Shown piece by piece: positions 1 through 5,170 of a stretch of 5,889 nt of DNA. Location: positions 1 through 5,889 of the forward strand of contig CAMORQ010000134.1 in the NCBI GenBank assembly GCA_946623915.1, in the 5' to 3' direction. The stretch comes from an uncultured Coriobacteriaceae bacterium (lineage in GTDB: Bacteria; Actinomycetota; Coriobacteriia; Coriobacteriales; Eggerthellaceae). The notes under the pieces are model-generated. The model had not been told where the DNA came from, searched no databases, and was given only the letters and a program-made list of their open reading frames with translations. Position 1 is the stretch's first letter; every line of letters starts with the position of its first letter. The translations under genes were made by a program, and so were the position numbers.

Positions 1-236
1 GACCGCCTGCTGTTCCTGGGCTTCGGTTATGGGTATATGGTAGGTGGGGTGTTACGTGAGATGATGCCGCTTAAGTTTCAGCTCTCCAAAAGCGATGCAC
101 CCCACACCCAAAGCCAGGCACTACGATTAAACGCGAAGCGATTCCTGTGGGCGAACCGGACGCAGCGTTGCGCATCTGGCAGGGCGCCCGCTTCTGCGAG
201 CTCGATAGCATCCGCGCACTGTGGCGCTTCACGTAA
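1..236 (+). pseudogene. 3' end of an unrecognised gene, apparently frameshifted
   Basis: Two plus-strand frames look coding in succession. From base 1 the first frame reads a hydrophobic stretch (LLFLGFGYGYMVGGV) and then a polar segment up to about base 105. From about base 100 the third frame takes over with protein-like codons (KREAIPVGEPDAALRIW, then FCELDSIRALWRFT) and stops at TAA 234-236. The switch falls near a C-rich run (CCCCACACCC, about 100-109). One reading is a membrane-anchored protein whose tail is shifted by one base, either a real mutation or a sequencing error. The alternative is that the first frame is chance and only the third-frame tail is real, although that frame has a stop at 72-74 and no obvious start after it. 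The product is not recognised. The reading is based only on codon appearance, so confidence is low. Confidence 0.35.
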
Positions 237-247
237 TTGGCTGGTAA

Positions 248-272
248 TGCAAAACACGCAAACGGGTTAGAA
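248..272 (+). repeat. Left copy of a 24-25 base imperfect direct repeat flanking the island
   Basis: This stretch shares TGCA, then AACACGCAAACG, then three differing bases, then TAGAA with positions 5136-5159. One extra A in this copy is the only gap. The longest exact match is 13 bases (AAACACGCAAACG, 252-264 and 5139-5151). The two copies lie on either side of the R-M/HNH/Nudix block. This copy also supplies the putative -35 box (TTAGAA, 267-272) of the endonuclease gene. Confidence 0.6.
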
Positions 273-308
273 TTAGACCCTAGGCAACCTATGCTACAAG
301 ACTATGAT
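267..308 (+). promoter_or_regulatory. Putative promoter(s) of the Sau3AI-like endonuclease gene
   Basis: TTAGAA (267-272) and TATGCT (290-295) are separated by 17 bases, which predicts a start near 302 and a leader of only about 12 bases. A second -10-like box, TATGAT (303-308), ends five bases before the ATG at 314 and would give a leaderless transcript. No Shine-Dalgarno sequence precedes the ATG. No GATC occurs here, in contrast to the methyltransferase promoter. Assignment is by eye from consensus. Confidence 0.4.
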
Positions 309-313
309 GCAAT

Positions 314-1687
314 ATGACACGATACGAGACCGACAACCTCCCCTACGACCCTAACGACAGAGAGTCCATCCTGCGTTATGCAGAAAAGCTGCGGGGGCAA
401 ACGCTTCGAAAGACCACTGACGCTAATTCGATTGCCGACATTCGTAAGCGCAAAGGCGCTTTCGGCGACGCCGTAGAATACTACTATTTCAGAATCGACA
501 ACAACAGCGAATCGGCCCCCGATTTCAAAAATGCTGGCATAGAGCTGAAAACCACGCCACTCAAACGCAACAAGAACGGAAGCTTATCAGCAAAAGAGCG
601 CCTGGTCATCGGAATGATTGATTACATGGCTGTAGTAAACGAGTCGTTCGAGAGCAGCCATTTCGTTGGAAAAGCGGAAGACATACTTCTCATCTCCTAT
701 CTCTGGGACCCGGTTGCCGATCCGCTAGATTACGAGGTTGAGATTGTCGAGCTCGTTAACCTTCACGGCCTTCCCGAAAGCGACCTTTCCCAGATAAAAC
801 GTGACTGGGAGACCGTGGTCAACAAGATTCGTTGCGGGCTCGCACATGAATTATCTGGCGCAGACACGCTTTATCTTGAAGCATGCACGAAAGCCGCCAC
901 CAAGGAAGACAGGCGCAGGCAACCATTCTCAGATGCACCCGCAAAACCCCGTGCTTGGGCACTGAAAGCCTCTTTCATGACCGCCATGTCGAACCGTCTC
1001 ATTGAAAAGAGGCAAGCGATTACGCGCAGCTCGGATGAAACTGGTTTGAGCTTGCTCGACCTAGTAAAGAAGCGCTTTTCGCCGTACCTCGGCCACACAG
1101 AGCAAGAACTCGGGGAGCGCTTCGGCTACATCACGAACGGAAAACGCAAACCCAAGAACCTCTGTGCCCTAATCACCAGGCGCATACTGGGAGTATCGGA
1201 CGACGCGAAGATCGACGAATTCGAAAAAGCAGGTATCGTGCCAAAGACCATCCGGGTCAAGCATAACGGTACGCCCAAAGAGTCGGTCTCGTTCCCTAAG
1301 TTTGACTATTTCGACCTGGCGCAGACCCCTTTCGAAGACAGCGATTTACTTAACTATCTGGAACAGAAGTACCTATTCGTCATCTACAGAGAAGAAGAGG
1401 ATGCACGAGACGCGTATCGCCTTGCCGACGTCGCACTTTGGCAAATGCCGGAAAACGATGTTGACGAAGCCAAGCGCTGCTACGACGAAATGCAGCGTCG
1501 CGTCATCGGCGGTCGCGCGCAAGACTCTGTGAGGTCGACAGAAAACCGTTGCTGCCATGTCCGGCCACATGGACGCGACAGCTCTGATACCCTCCCCACA
1601 CCACAAGGCGACCAGGTTGTTAAGAAATGTTTCTGGCTCAACGCCCAATACCTCAAAGGCGAAATAGCCCGAATCGCCCTTCGCTAA
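314..1687 (+). CDS. Sau3AI-type restriction endonuclease (MutH fold), predicted to cut GATC
   Basis: This 457-residue protein resembles type II enzyme Sau3AI (about 490 residues), which cuts before the G of unmodified GATC. The N-terminal half carries the MutH/Sau3AI active site: D70 in PDF, then E77 and K79 in GIELKT, the D-x6-E-x-K spacing of MutH. A conserved SAKERL stretch follows near 92-97. The second half (about 245-400) looks like another MutH-like copy with a decayed site (AGIVPKT, 306-312), matching the known pseudo-dimer design of Sau3AI, where the C-terminal copy binds DNA but does not cut. The tail has the family-typical CHVRPHGRD (414-422) and CFWLN (439-443), so the gene appears full length. 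It ends with tandem TAA stops (1685-1690). The ATG at 314 lacks a Shine-Dalgarno sequence and was chosen from the promoter position and family-like N-terminus. GATC specificity is inferred from the family and the neighbouring methyltransferase. Confidence 0.9.
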   Translation: MTRYETDNLPYDPNDRESILRYAEKLRGQTLRKTTDANSIADIRKRKGAFGDAVEYYYFRIDNNSESAPDFKNAGIELKTTPLKRNKNGSLSAKERLVIGMIDYMAVVNESFESSHFVGKAEDILLISYLWDPVADPLDYEVEIVELVNLHGLPESDLSQIKRDWETVVNKIRCGLAHELSGADTLYLEACTKAATKEDRRRQPFSDAPAKPRAWALKASFMTAMSNRLIEKRQAITRSSDETGLSLLDLVKKRFSPYLGHTEQELGERFGYITNGKRKPKNLCALITRRILGVSDDAKIDEFEKAGIVPKTIRVKHNGTPKESVSFPKFDYFDLAQTPFEDSDLLNYLEQKYLFVIYREEEDARDAYRLADVALWQMPENDVDEAKRCYDEMQRRVIGGRAQDSVRSTENRCCHVRPHGRDSSDTLPTPQGDQVVKKCFWLNAQYLKGEIARIALR

Positions 1688-1761
1688 TAAAAGCTGCCGC
1701 TGTTCAAGCCCTCCCGAAATGCCCTTGCTCGCCGCCGGCCACTTGTGCTCTGCTGTCATGC

Positions 1762-1774
1762 GATAATATGCGCA
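1762..1774 (+). promoter_or_regulatory. Putative -10 box for a leaderless deformylase transcript
   Basis: GATAAT at 1762-1767 ends six bases before ATG 1774, so transcription starting seven bases after the box would begin at the A of that codon. There is no Shine-Dalgarno sequence before either ATG 1768 or ATG 1774, and no convincing -35 box. The arrangement matches the leaderless promoters common in actinobacteria. Confidence 0.35.
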
Positions 1775-2187
1775 TGATTCGCCCTATCATGACAAACCAG
1801 TTCTTCTTAGGCCTGCCCAGCGAAGATGCTGGTGCGGCAGATGCGGCTATCGTGCGCGACCTTGTCGATACGCTCGAGGCGCAAAGAGCCACATGTGTGG
1901 GTATGGCAGCCAATATGATCGGCGAGCGCAAGCGCATCATCGCGGTGGTTGACGACGACGGTTTCATACTGGTGATGCTGAACCCCCACCTCATTCGCTG
2001 GAGCGACCCTTACGACACCGAAGAGGGCTGTCTGTCGCTCGATGGCATGCGTCCCACAAGCCGCTACGACCGCGTCACAGTTGGCTACGAGGACGAGCTC
2101 ATGCGCTCATGTATGGTCGAACGGTCGGGGCGGGTTGCCCAGGCCATTCAGCATGAAATTGACCACTGCAACGGTGTAATTATCTAA
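1774..2187 (+). CDS. def: Short peptide-deformylase-family protein
   Basis: This 137-residue protein shows the three peptide deformylase motifs in order. Motif 1 is GMAAN (43-47), where classical enzymes have G-x-G-x-A-A-x-Q. Motif 2 is EGCLS (84-88), with metal ligand C86. Motif 3 is QHEIDH (126-131), with metal ligands H127 and H131 and catalytic E128. Known deformylases remove the N-formyl group from new proteins in the cytoplasm. The protein is shorter than classical forms (about 150-200 residues): it stops six residues after motif 3 and lacks the C-terminal helix. The motif 1 Gln, which helps stabilise the transition state, is replaced by Asn (N47). Metal and catalytic residues are intact, so activity is plausible. 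The start at 1774 (MIRPIM) fits the predicted leaderless promoter; ATG 1768 or 1789 is also possible. It sits between the restriction and modification genes, 86 bases after the former, and may be a housekeeping paralogue or a cargo gene. Confidence 0.85.
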   Translation: MIRPIMTNQFFLGLPSEDAGAADAAIVRDLVDTLEAQRATCVGMAANMIGERKRIIAVVDDDGFILVMLNPHLIRWSDPYDTEEGCLSLDGMRPTSRYDRVTVGYEDELMRSCMVERSGRVAQAIQHEIDHCNGVII

Positions 2188-2280
2188 GTACCACCGCCCA
2201 ATCGCAGGTGCGCTAAATGCAAACCTTGGGTTCTGCGGGAGGATGTGGGCAGTAAAAAGGCTACAAGTGTCCCATTGTTG

Positions 2281-2313
2281 GATCTTGATCAAAGTCGCAG
2301 GATCGAGTACAAT
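2281..2313 (+). promoter_or_regulatory. Methyltransferase promoter overlapped by three GATC sites
   Basis: TTGATC (2285-2290) and TACAAT (2308-2313) are 17 bases apart and form a good sigma-70-type promoter with a start near 2320 and a leader of about 39 bases. GATC occurs at 2281-2284, at 2287-2290 (inside the -35 box, within the palindrome TTGATCAA at 2285-2292) and at 2301-2304 (in the spacer). These are the presumed target sites of the encoded methyltransferase. Direct control by methylation or enzyme binding is therefore likely, as known for other methyltransferase genes whose own site lies in their promoter (for example CfrBI). Confidence 0.65.
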
Positions 2314-2342
2314 GGAGCCAGAAAAAACATTGGCACAGCAGC

Positions 2343-2350
2343 GAAGGAGA
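2343..2350 (+). promoter_or_regulatory. Strong ribosome binding site fixing the methyltransferase start
   Basis: GAAGGAGA lies eight bases before ATG 2359. It decides against the upstream in-frame GTG at 2245, which would place the promoter inside the coding region and add 38 residues before the first conserved motif. Confidence 0.8.
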
Positions 2351-2358
2351 AACGTGCC

Positions 2359-3633
2359 ATGGACACGATTAAAGTTGCCGAGCTATTCGCCGGCGTTGGG
2401 GGCTTTCGCCTAGGACTCGAAGGGTACGACAGCCCCGACCATCCAGAATTCCACATGCCAAGCGCCGGCCCATTTCAAACAGTATGGGCCAACCAATGGG
2501 AACCTCCTGGAAACGAATCGAAGCAGTTTGCTTGGAGATGTTACGAAAGCAGGTTCGGAGAAAGCAGCTGTGTCAACGAAGACATCAACAAGGTTCTTAA
2601 CGACTACGAAAGCGGCATCAACGACCACGGGATTCCCGAAACGATAGATATGGTTGTGGGTGGCTTTCCTTGCCAAGACTATTCTGTTGCAAAGCCCCTG
2701 TCTCAGTCGGGTGGCATCGACGGTAAGAAAGGGGTTCTGTGGTGGGATATCCACCGCTTCCTCTCTCTGAAGAAACCGAGATATGTTCTGCTCGAAAACG
2801 TCGATCGACTTTTAAAGAGTCCCGCATCCCAGCGTGGCCGCGATTTCGCCATCATGCTGTCCTGCTTTGCTAGCCTTGGTTATGCTGTTGAATGGCGCGT
2901 GATAAATAGCGCTGAATACGGATTCCCGCAAAGGCGCAAACGCGTGTACATATTTGCAGAACTCACTGAAGCAGCATGGGATACGGAAAAACGGATAGCC
3001 GATGGAGTCATTTCTTCGGCTTTCCCAATAGTCGCACCCGAATCCTGTCGTTCGCTTGAGATCTCAGACGACCCATACGTCATAACGAAAACTTTCAACG
3101 CCAGTGGCTCCGGTAAAGGAAAATCGCCTTTTGGAACAGCCGGATCGATGCAAAACTTCGTCGTTTCAACCTGCGACGTAATCGAAAACTACCACGGAGA
3201 GCACAAAACCCTCGGGGATGTTATCGTGCCCCCAAATGAGGTTCCCGAAGAATACTATGTTCCTGAAGACAAGCTAGACCGATGGCGGTACCTAAAAGGA
3301 TCCAAGAGCGAAGAGCGCGTCAACAAGCAGACGGGGTTCGCCTACCGCTATTCGGAAGGGTCGATGGCCTTCCCCGACCTTCTTGGCAACCCGTCCCGAA
3401 CCATACTCACCGGCGAGGGCGGGTCGGGGGCGTCCCGGTTCAAACACATCATCGAGGTCGAAGGGCGCTTTCGCCGTCTTGTGCCAGATGAACTTGATCA
3501 ACTACAAGGGTTTCCGAAGGGTTGGACAGATACAGGCATGAGTGACGGTCATAGGGCGTTTTGCATGGGCAACGCGCTTGTCGTAGGCGTTCCCCACGCT
3601 ATCGGAAAAATGTTATGCAGCGCACGTTGTTAA
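2359..3633 (+). CDS. DNA (cytosine-5) methyltransferase, predicted M.Sau3AI-like (GATC)
   Basis: This 424-residue enzyme transfers a methyl group from S-adenosylmethionine to carbon 5 of cytosine in DNA. All main motifs are present in order: motif I FAGVGGF (10-16, cofactor binding), motif IV GGFPCQ (101-106, catalytic C105), motif VI ENV (146-148), motif VIII QRRKR (191-195), then a target-recognition region (about 200-365), RRLVPDE (372-378) with QGFP in motif IX, and motif X GNA (404-406). Length fits M.Sau3AI, roughly 410 residues. Its partner is the endonuclease at 314-1687, so it should methylate the C of GATC and protect the host. It has its own promoter and a strong ribosome binding site, whereas the endonuclease gene has no Shine-Dalgarno sequence, a bias that would favour protection first. 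No controller gene is visible. Specificity is inferred from the partner, because the recognition region cannot be read by eye. It ends 15 bases from the converging HNH gene. Confidence 0.93.
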   Translation: MDTIKVAELFAGVGGFRLGLEGYDSPDHPEFHMPSAGPFQTVWANQWEPPGNESKQFAWRCYESRFGESSCVNEDINKVLNDYESGINDHGIPETIDMVVGGFPCQDYSVAKPLSQSGGIDGKKGVLWWDIHRFLSLKKPRYVLLENVDRLLKSPASQRGRDFAIMLSCFASLGYAVEWRVINSAEYGFPQRRKRVYIFAELTEAAWDTEKRIADGVISSAFPIVAPESCRSLEISDDPYVITKTFNASGSGKGKSPFGTAGSMQNFVVSTCDVIENYHGEHKTLGDVIVPPNEVPEEYYVPEDKLDRWRYLKGSKSEERVNKQTGFAYRYSEGSMAFPDLLGNPSRTILTGEGGSGASRFKHIIEVEGRFRRLVPDELDQLQGFPKGWTDTGMSDGHRAFCMGNALVVGVPHAIGKMLCSARC

Positions 3634-3648
3634 ACCACACTGCCTAGC

Positions 3649-4413
3649 CTATCCCGCAAAAACGCAATCCTGGTGATACTCGATGAACTCGAGAGCCGGT
3701 TCGTTACACTTAGGCAAAGCTATCGTCGCTTTTTCATAGCTCCACAACCAGGAATCGTTTGGATCGTTGTGCGGCACCGTCTTTGATACGATTATTTCCT
3801 TGTTGCGGGAAAGCGTAATCAATCCAGCATCGAATGCGCGATCGTGAAACGCATTGAGCAGCAAGCCGTTCTTGGGGTTAACACGATCGGGGCCTTCCTC
3901 GCATGCCGCCCAGGGCTTAATGTGACTCGCTACAAGCAATTTGGGAACAGCTAGGCCAGTAAGGCAACACTGGCCAGCATAGTTGTCCATCAATGTATTC
4001 CTGAAATACTGCTGATTCACTCGATGCTTGGTTTGGCCCACACGGTCCCAGCCCACCCGAAGGTCGAGAGCCGCATAATCCACCAAAGAACGATTCTTGA
4101 CCCCATCAAGCACGGAGGTCAGAAGCTCAACACTTTCTAAGATGAAGTCGTCACCTCTGATCCGATAGTCTTCCCACATCTTCGCATCGAGAGCACTGCC
4201 ATGCTTCAACCCTGCCTTGCCTTGCGCCATCCTGTTTTCATCGAACGCCGCGATGTTCCACAGCTTCATGGCAACAGAACGGGGCGTTCTCCCTAAATGC
4301 TCTGCAAGTCTCCAGACATCGGATTCTCGCTTATCTATTTCACTAACCGGAATCAAATAGTACAGAGCAAACGCAAGCTGCGTTTCCCTATACGTCCATT
4401 TTTGCCCAGCCAT
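3649..4413 (-). CDS. HNH endonuclease, predicted restriction enzyme of the COG3440 type
   Basis: This 254-residue protein has an N-terminal region (about 5-57) with a helical, DNA-binding look, including LGRTPRSVAMKLWN (40-53), which is typical of this predicted-restriction-endonuclease family. The C-terminal HNH nuclease domain (about 145-210) contains CCLTGL (149-154), ASHIKPW (162-168, H164), NPKNGLLL (179-186, N182) and HDRAFD (190-195, H190), the expected metal-binding and catalytic pattern. The ATG at 4413 is preferred: AGGGA lies five bases upstream, and the family-like WTYRE begins right after it. An in-frame ATG at 4476 would add 21 residues and overlap the Nudix gene. The gene lies 34 bases after the Nudix gene in the same direction and converges on the methyltransferase. 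It may be a second restriction activity, perhaps sharing protection by the neighbouring methyltransferase or acting on modified foreign DNA. Neither target nor partner can be read from the sequence. Confidence 0.85.
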   Translation of the reverse strand: MAGQKWTYRETQLAFALYYLIPVSEIDKRESDVWRLAEHLGRTPRSVAMKLWNIAAFDENRMAQGKAGLKHGSALDAKMWEDYRIRGDDFILESVELLTSVLDGVKNRSLVDYAALDLRVGWDRVGQTKHRVNQQYFRNTLMDNYAGQCCLTGLAVPKLLVASHIKPWAACEEGPDRVNPKNGLLLNAFHDRAFDAGLITLSRNKEIIVSKTVPHNDPNDSWLWSYEKATIALPKCNEPALEFIEYHQDCVFAG

Positions 4414-4421
4414 ATTCTTCC

Positions 4422-4441
4422 CTGCTATCCATTCTACGGAA
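4422..4441 (-). repeat. Partial copy of the Nudix 3' coding sequence upstream of the HNH start
   Basis: These 20 bases match positions 4495-4514, inside the Nudix gene, at 17 of 20 positions, including 13 identical in a row (TTCCGTAGAATGG on the minus strand). The copies are 73 bases apart in the same orientation. This copy runs up to the ribosome binding site of the HNH gene. Confidence 0.55.
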
Positions 4442-4447
4442 CCGACC

Positions 4448-4852
4448 TTACACGTCCATCCGGCATGCAAGGTCATTCACCAGCGCTATATCGGCTGGCA
4501 ACCATTCTACGGAAAGCAAATCCTCTTTGCCGAGCCATCGACCTTCGGCGGCCTCGCGCAAATCGATTTCACCTTCGGTCACTTCGCAAAAGAAACACTC
4601 CATGCTCAAATGAAAGTCTGGGTAGTCGTATTCCACAACTCCAGCTACAGGACCTATGCGAATCGTGCAGCCTAATTCCTCAGCAATCTCGCGCTTCAAG
4701 GCTTCCGCTGACGTTTCCCCTGCCTCCACCTTGCCACCAGGGAACTCCCACAACCCCTTGAATCTTCCATACCCACGCGCCGTGGCGAAAATGCGACGTC
4801 TGCGCTCAATCGAATCACAGATAACCGCGGCAACTACGTGAACCGTGTTCAT
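4448..4852 (-). CDS. Nudix hydrolase, MutT-like (deoxy)nucleoside triphosphate pyrophosphohydrolase
   Basis: This 134-residue protein has a complete Nudix box, G-x5-E-x7-R-E-U-x-E-E-x-G-U: G40, E46, R54, E55, E58, E59 and G61. It follows LWEFPGGK (34-41), which is typical of the MutT/8-oxo-dGTP and CTP pyrophosphohydrolase subgroup. Such enzymes split nucleoside triphosphates into monophosphate and pyrophosphate with magnesium and often clear damaged nucleotides. Length matches the family (about 130 residues), so it appears intact. The ATG at 4852 has a weak purine-rich sequence (GAAAGAAG on the minus strand) seven bases before it. It is the first gene of a likely two-gene minus-strand operon with the HNH nuclease. 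Substrate cannot be decided from sequence. Its link to the restriction genes may be functional, such as keeping the nucleotide pool clean, or only positional. Confidence 0.9.
   Translation of the reverse strand: MNTVHVVAAVICDSIERRRRIFATARGYGRFKGLWEFPGGKVEAGETSAEALKREIAEELGCTIRIGPVAGVVEYDYPDFHLSMECFFCEVTEGEIDLREAAEGRWLGKEDLLSVEWLPADIALVNDLACRMDV
4495..4514 (-). repeat. Nudix-internal copy of a 20-base repeat
   Basis: This is the parent copy of the repeat at 4422-4441. In the Nudix frame it encodes SVEWLPA near residues 114-120, where it is part of a normal family C-terminus. That makes this the likely original and the other copy the duplicate. Confidence 0.55.
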
Positions 4853-5029
4853 AGTATCGCTTCTTTCGGATGGTCCTGTCTGTTTTATCCTACAACAATT
4901 AGTTTAGAATAAGGCGCCCCGCATCCTTCACGGCCCTGCGCCCCGCATCGCATTTTGGCACGCATCCCGCTTAAGGTTAACAGTTTGCCTAAAACGTTAG
5001 CAACCAGCTAATCGCCGTGCTTTCATTGG
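4853..5029. other. Divergent intergenic region between the Nudix gene and the right-hand promoter
   Basis: This is most of the 318-base gap (4853-5170). An AT-rich core at about 4881-4912 probably holds the minus-strand promoter of the Nudix/HNH pair; the best fit by eye is TTATTC (4912-4907) and GATAAA (4889-4884) with 17 bases between, a weak match. Next to it is the 12-base direct repeat at 4914-4949. A short inverted repeat, TTAGC (4997-5001) and GCTAA (5007-5011) with a five-base loop, lies in the -35 region of the plus-strand promoter at 5027-5035 and could be an operator. No protein-coding gene is supported here. Confidence 0.35.
4914..4949 (+). repeat. Exact 12-base direct repeat, 24-base period
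   Basis: GCGCCCCGCATC occurs at 4914-4925 and 4938-4949, so the two starts are 24 bases apart, a little over two helical turns. A looser third version (GCACGCATCCCGC) follows near 4960-4972. The position just upstream of the Nudix gene's putative promoter suggests paired regulator sites, but no regulator is identified. Confidence 0.5.
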
Positions 5030-5035
5030 TATAAT
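5027..5035 (+). promoter_or_regulatory. Extended -10 promoter of the membrane-protein gene
   Basis: TGGTATAAT is a consensus -10 box (TATAAT, 5030-5035) with the upstream TGn extension. Such promoters can work without a good -35 box, and none is evident at 17 bases upstream. The predicted start near 5042-5043 gives a leader of about 130 bases before the gene at 5171. Confidence 0.7.
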
Positions 5036-5044
5036 TCGTTGCAG

Positions 5045-5134
5045 ATGGTGAGGGTAGTGCTGGCCATTCGCAAATCCAGGCAAGGCGTCGAATATCTGGC
5101 CGCACGACAGACCAGCAGTGCCTTCATCGCCTGA
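5045..5134 (+). CDS. Possible 29-residue leader ORF, near-leaderless
   Basis: An ATG nine bases after the TATAAT box opens a 29-codon frame (begins MVRVVLAIRKSR, ends SSAFIA) that stops at TGA 5132-5134, 36 bases before the membrane-protein start. If transcription starts at 5042-5043, translation would begin almost at the 5' end of the RNA with no Shine-Dalgarno sequence. The peptide is basic and resembles nothing I recognise. It may be a regulatory leader, a gene remnant or chance. Confidence 0.25.
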   Translation: MVRVVLAIRKSRQGVEYLAARQTSSAFIA

Positions 5135-5135
5135 C

Positions 5136-5159
5136 TGCAAACACGCAAACGTACTAGAA
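5136..5159 (+). repeat. Right copy of the direct repeat flanking the island
   Basis: This matches 248-272 at 21 positions with a one-base gap. It lies in the leader of the membrane-protein gene, just before its ribosome binding site, and starts two bases after the stop of the small leader ORF. It may be the original sequence, with the left copy produced when the island arrived. Confidence 0.6.
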
Positions 5160-5170
5160 AGGACGCAGAC

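Noticed and set aside
1373..1759. 128-codon minus-strand frame opposite the end of the endonuclease gene
   Set aside because: It lies antisense to strongly conserved endonuclease codons (CHVRPH, CFWLN), has no recognisable motif and appears to be a shadow frame.
2245..2358. Upstream GTG start that would lengthen the methyltransferase by 38 residues
   Set aside because: Its purine-rich sequence is only two bases from the GTG, the added residues precede the conserved motif I with no family resemblance, and the promoter would fall inside the coding region. ATG 2359 has a well-spaced GAAGGAGA.
2243..2413. Short plus-strand ORF overlapping the methyltransferase promoter, considered as a controller (C) protein
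   Set aside because: It has no helix-turn-helix character, overlaps the methyltransferase start in another frame, and its purine-rich sequence is too close to the ATG.
3634..3648. Shared terminator between the converging methyltransferase and HNH genes
   Set aside because: The 15-base gap holds no stem-loop or T tract.
4414..4476. Longer HNH start at 4476
   Set aside because: It overlaps the Nudix gene, encodes a fragment duplicated from the Nudix tail, and lies before a better-supported ATG with its own ribosome binding site.
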